A stretch of 9,314 nucleotides of DNA from Terriglobia bacterium (lineage in GTDB: Bacteria; Acidobacteriota; Terriglobia; UBA7540). The notes beneath the pieces were generated by a model. That model ran no database searches, was not told the origin of the DNA, and saw nothing but the letters and a program-made list of their open reading frames with translations. The position numbers and the translations under genes were made by a program. Below are positions 1-5,616 of the stretch, in pieces. The stretch lies in NCBI GenBank assembly GCA_030042795.1, contig JASHYZ010000025.1, positions 1-9,314 of the forward strand. Direction: 5' to 3'. Positions within the stretch are counted from its first letter, which is position 1. Each line of letters opens with the position of its first letter.

Positions 1-1123
1 GCAGCGCCGATTCGTTCACCAGGTTGGCGAGGTCGGCGCCAGAGAATCCAGGTGTACCGCGCGCCAAGATCGAGATATCCACGTCTTCAGCGAGCGGTAT
101 CTTCTTGGTATGGACCTTCAGGATGCCTTCGCGGCCGCCCACGTCAGGACGCGGCACCACCACCCTCCGGTCAAAGCGGCCCGGCCGCAGCAGAGCGGGA
201 TCGAGCACGTCGGGCCGGTTGGTGGCTGCGATGAGGATGACGCCTTCGTTTGATTCGAAACCGTCCATCTCCACCAACAGTGCGTTCAGCGTCTGCTCGC
301 GCTCGTCGTGGCCGCCGCCGAGCCCGGCGCCTCGGTGCCTCCCGACAGCGTCAATTTCATCGATGAAAATGATGCAGGGCGCGTTCTTCTTGCCCTGCTC
401 GAACAGGTCGCGCACGCGCGAGGCGCCCACGCCCACAAACATCTCGACAAAGTCAGAACCTGAGATGGAAAAGAAAGGTACATTCGCTTCGCCAGCGATG
501 GCGCGGGCCAGCATCGTCTTGCCCGTTCCCGGCGGACCCACCAGCAAAACGCCCTTGGGAATGCGCCCTCCGAGCTTCTGGAATTTTTGCGGTTCTCGCA
601 AGAAGTCGATGATCTCCTGTAGCTCCTCCTTGGCCTCATCCACACCGGCCACGTCCTTGAAGGTCACTTTCTTCTGCTGGCTTGAGAGCAGACGCGCCCG
701 GCTCTTGCCAAAGGAAAGGGCCTTGTTGCCACCGCTCTGCATCTGGCGGAAAAAGAATACCCAGAAACCCACCAGCACCAGAATCGGCAACAGGCCATTG
801 CCGATCCAGGTCAGCCACGGACTGGCCTGATCGCTCTTCATGGTGACGGCCACGCCTTTGTCCAGCAGGGCCTTGTAGAGGTCGGGATAATTCGCAGGTA
901 TGGTCGTTTTGAACTTGGTGTTATCCTTTTTCAAACTTCCCGAGACGTCAGTGCCAGCGATGGTGACGTCTTTGACATCACCCTGCTGCACTTCGCTGGT
1001 GAATTGCGAGAAGCTGTATTCCGCCACCCGCTCGCTGGTACTTTGGCGCACCACCATCCAAAGCAACAGCGCCGTTACAACCATGACCACCCAAAAAATG
1101 ATGTTCTTAACGGCCGAGTTCAC
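1..1123 (-). CDS. ftsH: ATP-dependent zinc metalloprotease FtsH, N-terminal part (cut by window edge)
   Basis: FtsH is a membrane-anchored AAA+ protease that degrades misfolded membrane proteins and short-lived cytosolic regulators. The visible 374 residues show a first membrane helix at about 7-25, an extracytoplasmic domain at about 26-103, and a second helix at about 104-125. The AAA+ module follows, with Walker A GPPGTGKT at 196-203, the pore motif FVG at 229-231, Walker B IIFIDEID at 251-258, and a second region of homology ending in RPGRFDRR. The HEXXH zinc protease domain lies beyond the left edge, so nothing can be said about its integrity. The start is a GTG at 1123-1121. It was chosen because AGGAGG lies seven bases upstream and an in-frame TAG lies just before. 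The neighbour upstream is tilS, a common pairing in bacteria. Identification is near certain. Confidence 0.97.
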   Translation of the reverse strand, partial: MNSAVKNIIFWVVMVVTALLLWMVVRQSTSERVAEYSFSQFTSEVQQGDVKDVTIAGTDVSGSLKKDNTKFKTTIPANYPDLYKALLDKGVAVTMKSDQASPWLTWIGNGLLPILVLVGFWVFFFRQMQSGGNKALSFGKSRARLLSSQQKKVTFKDVAGVDEAKEELQEIIDFLREPQKFQKLGGRIPKGVLLVGPPGTGKTMLARAIAGEANVPFFSISGSDFVEMFVGVGASRVRDLFEQGKKNAPCIIFIDEIDAVGRHRGAGLGGGHDEREQTLNALLVEMDGFESNEGVILIAATNRPDVLDPALLRPGRFDRRVVVPRPDVGGREGILKVHTKKIPLAEDVDISILARGTPGFSGADLANLVNESAL

Positions 1124-1130
1124 GACCCTT

Positions 1131-1136
1131 CCTCCT
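1131..1136 (-). promoter_or_regulatory. ribosome binding site deciding the GTG start of ftsH
   Basis: AGGAGG on the minus strand with a seven-base spacer to GTG. It is the best Shine-Dalgarno sequence among the minus-strand genes and fixes the non-ATG start. Confidence 0.85.
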
Positions 1137-1391
1137 GCCCACCCCGACGGCAATGACTCCTACGCTCTAATAGCTTTGATGCATCTCCCCACCCGATCAG
1201 AGGAACTCCATTGTGTTGGTGGGCCATAAGGAAACTCGCGCCTGCCTTAATAATCTGACGCCGCAGAAAAGCGGTCGTCACAACCCAACGACGAATATCG
1301 CGCACCCAGAAACCACTTCCCTCTGCGGACCGACCGCTCGGACGACCAGCCCGCATGCACGATCTGTCTATCCCATCCAGGGTCGCTAAGC

Positions 1392-1496
1392 GATTGTTAA
1401 CTTATTAGTTATCTTTGCCACAATCCTTATCGGTTAAATTTTACGTGCCGATTGTTATTATATTGATTGTAAACGATGTTCCCAGTTTGATTGTAA
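1392..1496 (+). repeat. cluster of four GATTGTWA direct repeats upstream of ftsH
   Basis: GATTGTTA occurs at 1392-1399 and 1450-1457. GATTGTAA occurs at 1465-1472 and 1489-1496. An inverted ACAATC lies at 1420-1425. On the ftsH strand they read TTACAATC or TAACAATC. Two copies are 24 bases apart, and the 1450 and 1465 copies bracket the TATAAT box, with the 1450 copy sharing one base with it. The arrangement suits a regulator binding site, but the region is AT-rich and the repeats could be chance. Confidence 0.45.
1457..1462 (-). promoter_or_regulatory. candidate -10 box of a promoter for ftsH
   Basis: A perfect TATAAT on the minus strand lies in the AT-rich island upstream of ftsH. At a 16-base spacing the -35 position reads TGGGAA, a poor match to TTGACA, so a promoter here may need an activator, perhaps acting through the nearby GATTGTWA repeats. 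It would give a leader of about 325 bases before the ftsH GTG. The call rests only on the hexamer and its location. Confidence 0.35.
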
Positions 1497-1566
1497 TTCT
1501 GCGGCTGCACAGGCCCGGCAGACTGCCGTCGACCCGCTGACCCCCGGCGCAGTCAGGTGTTTTAGC

Positions 1567-1704
1567 AGTTTGTTGAAAACCCTTGTTGAACCGCGTCATT
1601 TCGAGTGGAGCGACGAATCGCGTTTTGAACGTAGAGGAACTACGAGATTCCTCATCGCCTGCGGCCCTTCGGAATGACAACGTGGGTGCGTTTTTCAACA
1701 AACT
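1567..1704. repeat. 138-bp MITE-like palindromic element with 13-bp terminal inverted repeats
   Basis: The ends are perfect 13-bp inverted repeats: AGTTTGTTGAAAA at 1567-1579 and TTTTCAACAAACT at 1692-1704. A second inverted pair lies inside: GTCATTTCGAG near the left end against CGGAATGAC near the right end. A five-base-pair hairpin (CGTAG/CTACG, 1630-1644) sits almost exactly at the centre. No open frame inside looks like a transposase. The inner GTCATT..CGAG and GAGATTCC motifs resemble dispersed non-coding repeats seen in many environmental genomes; that comparison is from memory. No clear target duplication flanks it. It could be a non-autonomous mobile element or a transcript-end structure for tilS. 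Confidence 0.7.
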
Positions 1705-1784
1705 ATTGGAAGGCCCGCCACATGGTTCGGCCAGCGAGAGAGGAGTCGGATTCGAACTTGGTACTGCGATGTTCACTTCGCTTC

Positions 1785-3314
1785 TCAGCCACCGGCGGCC
1801 CGCGAGTAAGGTTCCTCGGAAATCAGCAACCGGTAACGGCTTGGCAACCGTCTTTCGAACTGCGCTTCAAATCCTTTCGCCCAAATGACCCGGTTCGCTG
1901 CCTCCAGCACAGGCCAATAGGGGCGCTGCCAACCCGGAATACGACTCCGCTGAAAAAGCTCCTTCAACTTCAGCGGCCTGGCTGATCCTGGTGAAGCAAC
2001 GCGATCCCCGGGACGCCAGTTCCGCAGGACCAGGCGGGCGCTAAGCCAGCCAGCGTCAAGCCATACGCCGTTCCCACCAGTATACTCGGTTTTCGCGTCC
2101 AGAGTACCACCCACATCAGCCAAGCTAAACTTCAGCCGAAGGTCCAGTTCGGGTACGGCCACGTCGGCGGGTAATTGCAAAGGATAGGCGAACCCGTGTC
2201 GATGAGGGCCCCGCGAAGGAGCAGCCTGATTCTGCCGCCTCTCGATGATAAGCAACTCAAACTCCCTGCGCGCCTCGATATCACCCGCAAGCCGCAGTCT
2301 CTTTCCACTTTGGCCGGCACTCGCAAGACGACTCACAGACTCGATTTCGGCGTGGGTGACCGCGGGGTGGGAACCCCAGTGCCCAGGTGGTTCTTGTGTC
2401 GACCCGGTCGCGAGGGACCGCACCTCCTCCAGCCCCTCGCGCAACACCCGCCTGGCAATAGCAGGTGGAAATTCATTGAGCTTTCGGCAATCGACCCTCA
2501 AAGCGCCACCGACGCGGACCAATAGCTTCTCCGCGCACAGGCGTCCCTGCGCGTCCAGGAAGGCCTCGTCGGCAAGCGCTTGATCCGCGAAAGCAGCGAG
2601 TGTCCGGACAACCCCGGGGTTGAATTCGCGGCTGAGCAGAGGTACCACCTCCTGCCGGACCCGGTTGCGCGCCAGGCTCGCGTCCAGGTTAGTGGTGTCG
2701 GTACGGAAGGCAATCTCCCTGGTCGCAATTTCCGCCTCCACCTCGGCCCTGGTCAGGCCGAGAAACGGACGCACGACTTGGCCGCCGGCAACGTCAACCG
2801 CAGGATGGATACCGCCTAGTCCTCGCGTCCCGGTGCCGCGGAGCAGTCGCAGTAGTACCGTTTCGGCCTGATCATTGGCGGTGTGCGCGGTGGCGACCTT
2901 ATGGAGCTTGCCCTCACTCAGGAGCGAACCGAAAAAGCGATAGCGCAGTGCGCGAGCGGTAGCCTCGATATTCATCTTCTGCTCATGCGCCAGATCTCTC
3001 ACGGGAGCGCCGGAGCATAGGAAATCAATCCTTAAACGGTCCGCGCATGCCCTGACGAAGCTCTCATCCTCGTCCGACTCTGCCCCTCGCAAGTGGTGGT
3101 TGAAGTGAACCACAGCTAACGTCAAGCCGGCTTCCAGGCTGTATTCCATCATGAAGTGAAGCAGTAGCATCGAATCGGGCCCGCCCGAGACGGCCACACC
3201 GACGCGGTCTCCCGGCTGGAAGAGCCGGGCCCGCTTCACGGCAACCCGCCAGCGCCTGTAAGCGCCCAGCCGCGGCCAAGAGGATGATTTTGACTTGAAT
3301 TCAGATAGGTTCAT
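1785..3314 (-). CDS. tilS: tRNA(Ile)-lysidine synthetase TilS
   Basis: TilS uses ATP to attach lysine to C34 of the CAU-anticodon isoleucine tRNA, so that it reads AUA. It is essential in most bacteria and acts in the cytosol. The 509-residue product has the PP-loop ATPase motif SGGPDS at 43-48, the VVHFNHHLRG and TAHTANDQAETVLLRLLRGTG stretches of the N-type ATPase domain, a middle substrate-binding domain, and the C-terminal TilS domain at about 428-490 (LRNWRPGDRV, LKLKELFQRSRIP). It is therefore the long form of the enzyme. Residues about 297-316 form an extra Gly/Pro/His-rich loop not expected in the family. The ATG at 3314 has AGAGGA directly abutting it, which is too close for normal use. 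A GTG at codon 26 is an alternative and would still keep the whole PP-loop domain. Confidence 0.95.
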   Translation of the reverse strand: MNLSEFKSKSSSWPRLGAYRRWRVAVKRARLFQPGDRVGVAVSGGPDSMLLLHFMMEYSLEAGLTLAVVHFNHHLRGAESDEDESFVRACADRLRIDFLCSGAPVRDLAHEQKMNIEATARALRYRFFGSLLSEGKLHKVATAHTANDQAETVLLRLLRGTGTRGLGGIHPAVDVAGGQVVRPFLGLTRAEVEAEIATREIAFRTDTTNLDASLARNRVRQEVVPLLSREFNPGVVRTLAAFADQALADEAFLDAQGRLCAEKLLVRVGGALRVDCRKLNEFPPAIARRVLREGLEEVRSLATGSTQEPPGHWGSHPAVTHAEIESVSRLASAGQSGKRLRLAGDIEARREFELLIIERRQNQAAPSRGPHRHGFAYPLQLPADVAVPELDLRLKFSLADVGGTLDAKTEYTGGNGVWLDAGWLSARLVLRNWRPGDRVASPGSARPLKLKELFQRSRIPGWQRPYWPVLEAANRVIWAKGFEAQFERRLPSRYRLLISEEPYSRAAGG

Positions 3315-3398
3315 TCCTCTCGCCAGTATCTTGCGGCAGCAGACCGCCTCTGCCGCTGCGATGCAGCGCCCTCCACACTGTCTCCAGGCTGATTATTC

Positions 3399-3428
3399 AT
3401 TAACTGTTAGTTTAATAATTGTTGACAA
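3399..3428 (-). promoter_or_regulatory. candidate sigma70-type promoter for tilS
   Basis: On the minus strand TTGTCA (3428-3423) is followed after 18 bases by GTTAAT (3404-3399), matching five and four of six consensus bases. The predicted transcript would begin near 3391 with a leader of about 77 bases. The surrounding 50 bases are clearly AT-rich in a GC-rich window. The -35 box overlaps that of the opposing promoter. Confidence 0.4.
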
Positions 3429-3450
3429 CTCAATACAATCTCTTTATGCT
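3422..3450 (+). promoter_or_regulatory. sigma70-type promoter for the PilZ gene
   Basis: A perfect TTGACA (3422-3427) is followed by an ideal 17-base spacer and TATGCT (3445-3450), which matches four of six -10 bases. Transcription would start near 3457, giving a leader of about 114 bases before the TTG start. It is the clearest promoter in the window. Confidence 0.6.
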
Positions 3451-3494
3451 TGCTGTCGTTGCCTTAAGGCGCCTCGCACTGTGCCGTAGGCCAC

Positions 3495-3555
3495 GCCCGG
3501 CCCTTAACAAACAAGACTTGCCGGGCTACAGCTTTGCGCCGCCAGAGAAGCGGCG
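3495..3555 (+). promoter_or_regulatory. structured 5' leader of the PilZ gene (two hairpins)
   Basis: Two GC-rich hairpins can form in the leader RNA. The first has a perfect seven-base-pair stem, GCCCGGC (3495-3501) with GCCGGGC (3520-3526), and an 18-base loop. The second has a perfect six-base-pair stem, CGCCGC (3537-3542) with GCGGCG (3550-3555), and a seven-base loop, ending four bases before the Shine-Dalgarno sequence. The position suggests control of translation initiation. I cannot match it to a known riboswitch class. Confidence 0.4.
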
Positions 3556-3558
3556 TGC

Positions 3559-3565
3559 GGGAGGT
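3559..3565 (+). promoter_or_regulatory. ribosome binding site deciding the TTG start of the PilZ gene
   Basis: GGGAGGT lies five bases before TTG at 3571. The strong site and the absence of a suitable ATG upstream of the RxxxR motif make the TTG start convincing. Confidence 0.8.
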
Positions 3566-3570
3566 AAGGC

Positions 3571-3888
3571 TTGCCAAACTCGATTACCCCAAAAGACTCG
3601 ATTGAGCGCCGCCGGTGCGCGCGGTCGGAAACCAAGATGCCCATCACCCTGATCGTTGAAACCGTGGGCGGAACCTTCGCCTACAACCCGACCACATTCG
3701 ACCTCTCGGAGCTCGGCGCGGGAATAGAAACCAATCTCAGCTTCAAGGTCGGCCAGTCGGTGAAAATCATCGCGCGCGACCGCAAGCCCGACCCTGTGAG
3801 ATGCCGTGTGGCGTGGACCGGCGAGCGGCAGGACGGGACGCGGGCCACCGGAGTCGAATTCCTGCCCACTTCCACGCGATATTGGTAG
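3571..3888 (+). CDS. single-domain PilZ protein, probable cyclic-di-GMP receptor
   Basis: PilZ domains bind cyclic-di-GMP and pass the signal to motility, exopolysaccharide or regulatory partners. This 105-residue cytosolic protein is essentially one PilZ domain. The arginine motif is present as RRCAR at 14-18 (RxxxR). It is followed 26 residues later by DLSELG at 44-49 (DxSxxG) and then by beta strands ending in RCRVAWTG and ATGVEFL, the usual close of the fold. All the known ligand-contact positions are kept, so binding is likely. There is no signal peptide, membrane segment or output domain, so it must act through a partner, which the neighbourhood does not identify. It is the only plus-strand gene, has its own promoter and terminator, and faces the end of the ECF sigma operon. 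Confidence 0.88.
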   Translation: MPNSITPKDSIERRRCARSETKMPITLIVETVGGTFAYNPTTFDLSELGAGIETNLSFKVGQSVKIIARDRKPDPVRCRVAWTGERQDGTRATGVEFLPTSTRYW

Positions 3889-3961
3889 TCGGCCCACAGC
3901 CCGGCACAGCGGCGGTCGGACAAAGGCCTCCCGTCCGCCTGCTGATGTACGGCACAGCCCT

Positions 3962-3996
3962 GTGGCAAGCTGCTTCCTCAAGGGGTTTCTTGCCAC
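3962..3996. repeat. perfect 8-bp inverted repeat in the convergent gap
   Basis: GTGGCAAG (3962-3969) and CTTGCCAC (3989-3996) enclose a 19-base loop. It lies between the PilZ gene and the convergent operon. No T-run follows on either strand, so it is not a canonical terminator. It could slow or end transcription from the minus strand. Confidence 0.4.
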
Positions 3997-4000
3997 GAGC

Positions 4001-4034
4001 TGGGCCAGACGAAAATCTGCCGGCCTGTTTTTTT
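4001..4034 (+). terminator. rho-independent terminator of the PilZ transcript
   Basis: A bulged hairpin pairs TGGGCCAGA with TCTG and GGCCTG around the loop CGAAAA. It is followed at once by seven T residues (4028-4034). It lies about 110 bases beyond the PilZ stop and 14 bases before the stop codon of the convergent operon, so it would prevent antisense reading of that operon. Confidence 0.6.
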
Positions 4035-4047
4035 GGTTGCCCGGAGC

Positions 4048-4428
4048 CTACCTTCGCGGGCCCGATCCCGGTGGACCCGGAGGGGGCCGCCACCTCTGAA
4101 TCACTTCGTCGAATCTGAGCAACTGGTCGGGGTTAAGAATCTGACGAATTTGGTTGTCGGTCTCCTGACGTAACGCTTCAAATTGCGGACGCACCTCGGA
4201 ATGCAAGGCGTCGTACTTTTTTCTTGACTCACTGAGGATCTGAGTCAGTTGACCAGTTTGCTGAGCACTCAGCTTCAGTTCCTGGGTCAAGTATTTAATG
4301 AAGTCGCGCGGCTGCATGGGTCGGCGCCAGTGCCCGCCGTACCATGCATACAGGAACAGACCAACCCCTCCGACGATCACTCCCAGCAAGAATGTCGAGA
4401 GGAAATAGAAATAAGCCCTCTGCTTCAT
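4048..4428 (-). CDS. small membrane-anchored CpxP/Spy/CnrX-like protein, third gene of ECF sigma operon
   Basis: The 126-residue product has one N-terminal hydrophobic helix at about 6-30, rich in Gly and Val, which should act as an uncleaved anchor or signal. An extracytoplasmic region follows, predicted to be alpha-helical (YLTQELKLSAQQTGQL, then a charged segment RKKYDALHSEVRPQFEALRQ, then ILNPDQLLRFDEVIQRW), and then a Pro-rich tail. The pattern LT.EL.LS..Q...L..IL and ILNPDQ..RF is typical of the Spy/CpxP/CnrX group, which senses or buffers envelope stress or metals. It starts five bases after the anti-sigma stop, so it is cotranscribed. By analogy with CnrYXH it may be the sensor that controls the anti-sigma factor. 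No histidine-rich metal site is seen, so the stimulus is unknown. Confidence 0.75.
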   Translation of the reverse strand: MKQRAYFYFLSTFLLGVIVGGVGLFLYAWYGGHWRRPMQPRDFIKYLTQELKLSAQQTGQLTQILSESRKKYDALHSEVRPQFEALRQETDNQIRQILNPDQLLRFDEVIQRWRPPPGPPGSGPRR

Positions 4429-4433
4429 CGGCT

Positions 4434-4898
4434 TTAGTGGCTCCCAGGCTGCGGAGCGAACTCGAAATCGCTGTCCATCAACTGGCCCGAATAGACCGGA
4501 TAATTCTGTGCTGCCATCGTTTCGGGCTGCGTTGCTTCAATTTCGGCCGCCACCGCAGTCGACCGGACCGGACTCGATCTGGGTACGACGAGAACGGCGA
4601 ATAACAAGAGCGCTGCCAACAGGGCGGCATAGACAAACCGGCGCCCTGCCCGTTCCAGGAAGAATTCGCCCGCCCGCTGAGCTCCGGATGCGTCCTGGAG
4701 GTTACGCACCAAGCGGCTGGCGAACCCAAGGCTGGGCTCGGGTATCGATTGCATAGCCAGCCCTCGCAGCCCGGACCGTAGCCTGGCCCAATCTCGTGCG
4801 TAAGCAGCGCAGGCTGGGCAGGCGGAAAGGTGCTCCTCCAGTGGCGCGGAGCGCCCTCCATTTTCGAGCAAACAACGGCGTGCCTGTCCGCAACGCAT
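4434..4898 (-). CDS. zinc-type membrane anti-sigma factor
   Basis: Anti-sigma factors of this class hold an ECF sigma factor at the membrane until a signal releases it. The 154-residue product has an N-terminal zinc-binding anti-sigma motif: C3, then H23-x3-C27-x2-C30 (EEHLSACPAC). A helical linker follows, then one membrane helix at about 88-105 (YAALLAALLLFAVLVV), and an extracytoplasmic tail of about 48 residues. The start ATG lies three bases after the sigma stop, and the Shine-Dalgarno GGGAGG (4905-4910) is formed by the end of the sigma coding sequence, so translation of the two is probably coupled. Identification rests on motif plus position; the sequence beyond the finger is not strongly conserved in this family. 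Confidence 0.88.
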   Translation of the reverse strand: MRCGQARRCLLENGGRSAPLEEHLSACPACAAYARDWARLRSGLRGLAMQSIPEPSLGFASRLVRNLQDASGAQRAGEFFLERAGRRFVYAALLAALLLFAVLVVPRSSPVRSTAVAAEIEATQPETMAAQNYPVYSGQLMDSDFEFAPQPGSH

Positions 4899-4901
4899 AA
4901 T

Positions 4902-5495
4902 CTACCTCCCTTGCCGCCAACGATGGTAATCCGCCAACATCCTTTTGCGAGCGCGGTGCAAACGGACCTTTACTGTGCTGGGTCTCAGCTTCAGTAAATC
5001 GGCAATCTCCTCCACGGACAAATCTTCAAGCTCTTTCAAGCTCAGAATCACACGATCCTGGGCTGGAGCCCGTTCCAACAGTTTCTCCGCCAGCTCACGA
5101 TTCTCGAGATCGGCCTCGAGCCGTTCGCCAGCCGTCGCGTGGCTCTCCACGCCAGCTTCCAACGCTTGCTCACTCTCTTCGGAGATCTCCGAAAAGTAAG
5201 TGACCCGGGAGGCGCGCCGGCGGCGCAAGTGATCGTAACAGTGGTTGATGGCAATGCGCATGAGCCACGTTCCGAACGAAGATTCGAAATTATAGCCTCC
5301 GGCAGCCAGGAAGGCCTTGACGAAGATCTCCTGAACGAGCTCCTCGACCTCTTCGCGGCGTCCAACCATCCGGTAAACGAGGCTGAAGAGACGCCGCTGA
5401 TATCGCTCCACCAGCGGTGCAAACGCTTCTCCGTCGCCACGCTGGATGCGCCGAACCCATTCCACCTCCGGGTCATCCTGCCGTGCAGTCTCCAT
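4902..5495 (-). CDS. ECF-type RNA polymerase sigma factor (RpoE-like)
   Basis: This is an alternative sigma factor that directs RNA polymerase to stress promoters. The 197-residue product has region 2 at about 23-95 (EAFAPLVERYQRRLFSLVYRMVG, then VEELVQEIFVKAF, then FGTWLMRIAINHCYDHLRRRR), an acidic linker, and region 4 at about 130-187 with the helix-turn-helix LSVEEIADLLKLRPSTVKVRLHRARKRML. It has no region 1 or 3, as expected. It heads an operon with its anti-sigma factor and a Spy/CnrX-like protein. The ATG at 5495 is the first in-frame start after a TAG. Oddly, the best Shine-Dalgarno nearby (GGGAAGG, 5514-5520) is spaced for an out-of-frame ATG at 5506. A candidate autoregulatory promoter lies upstream. 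Confidence 0.95.
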   Translation of the reverse strand: METARQDDPEVEWVRRIQRGDGEAFAPLVERYQRRLFSLVYRMVGRREEVEELVQEIFVKAFLAAGGYNFESSFGTWLMRIAINHCYDHLRRRRASRVTYFSEISEESEQALEAGVESHATAGERLEADLENRELAEKLLERAPAQDRVILSLKELEDLSVEEIADLLKLRPSTVKVRLHRARKRMLADYHRWRQGR

Positions 5496-5530
5496 CGAGA
5501 TTCCATGGACTCGCCTTCCCTGAGGCTAAA

Positions 5531-5556
5531 GACGAGAATCACATTCGCCAGGTTAC
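5531..5556 (-). promoter_or_regulatory. candidate ECF sigma-dependent autoregulatory promoter
   Basis: On the minus strand GTAACCT (5556-5550) is followed by CGTC (5534-5531), leaving 17 bases between AAC and CGTC. This is the general ECF layout of an AAC-type -35 and CGTC-type -10. The start would fall near 5525, about 30 bases before the sigma ATG. Most ECF sigma factors transcribe their own operon. The motif was found by eye and is short. Confidence 0.4.
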
Positions 5557-5572
5557 GTCGGCAACTTATCCT

Positions 5573-5609
5573 CTTGCCGGGACTTAAGGGCTTTCACCAG
5601 CCCGGCAAG
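5573..5609. repeat. inverted repeat between guaA and the sigma gene
   Basis: CTTGCCGGG (5573-5581) and CCCGGCAAG (5601-5609) form a perfect nine-base-pair stem with a 19-base loop, just after the guaA stop. Inside, GGGCT and AGCCC can pair in a competing smaller hairpin. No T-run follows, so it is at most a weak terminator for guaA. Its CTTGCCGGGCT arm recurs in the PilZ leader. Confidence 0.5.
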
Positions 5610-5616
5610 GCCGATT

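Larger units (their letters stand above)
1124..1784. other. 661-base stretch between tilS and ftsH without a recognisable gene
   Basis: No frame here resembles a known protein. From the tilS side it holds about 80 bases of unremarkable sequence, then the 138-bp inverted-repeat element (1567-1704), a GC-rich piece (1500-1560), an AT-rich island (1390-1500) with a TATAAT box and GATTGTWA repeats, and then about 250 bases of leader before ftsH. A minus-strand frame of 78 codons (1356-1120) ends in TGA overlapping the ftsH GTG. It has no good ribosome binding site and no recognisable sequence, so I do not call it a gene. In many bacteria hpt lies between tilS and ftsH, but no trace of it is seen. 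Confidence 0.6.

Noticed and set aside
24..830. 268-codon plus-strand open frame
   Set aside because: It is antisense to ftsH, whose Walker and SRH motifs are unambiguous. Long antisense frames are common in GC-rich genes.
1120..1356. 78-codon minus-strand frame whose TGA overlaps the ftsH GTG
   Set aside because: No recognisable protein, no adequate ribosome binding site and no conserved motif. The overlap alone is not enough to call a leader peptide.
1441..1776. 111-codon minus-strand frame after tilS
   Set aside because: It runs straight through the 138-bp inverted-repeat element and AT-rich non-coding sequence, with low-complexity composition and no homology recognised.
1738..1790. tRNA-like string on the minus strand: a GTTCGAATCC T-loop motif followed by CTCCTCTC, with GGTGGCTGAG upstream
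   Set aside because: The GGTGGCTGAG part is the end of tilS. The T-stem bases do not pair and there is no room for an anticodon arm. At most it is a tRNA-Ser 3' fragment, and chance is simpler.
3526..3539. GCGCAAAGCTGTAG on the minus strand, resembling the ACGCAAAGC segment of the class I cyclic-di-GMP riboswitch, close to a PilZ gene
   Set aside because: The partner strand with the GGGCAAACC-type segment and the tetraloop-receptor stem are not visible, and the match is on the strand leading to tilS, not to the PilZ gene.
3526..4118. Several overlapping open frames on both strands over the PilZ gene and the following gap
   Set aside because: Only the 3571-3888 frame shows a domain (PilZ motifs) and has a promoter, ribosome binding site and terminator. 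The others are shadows.
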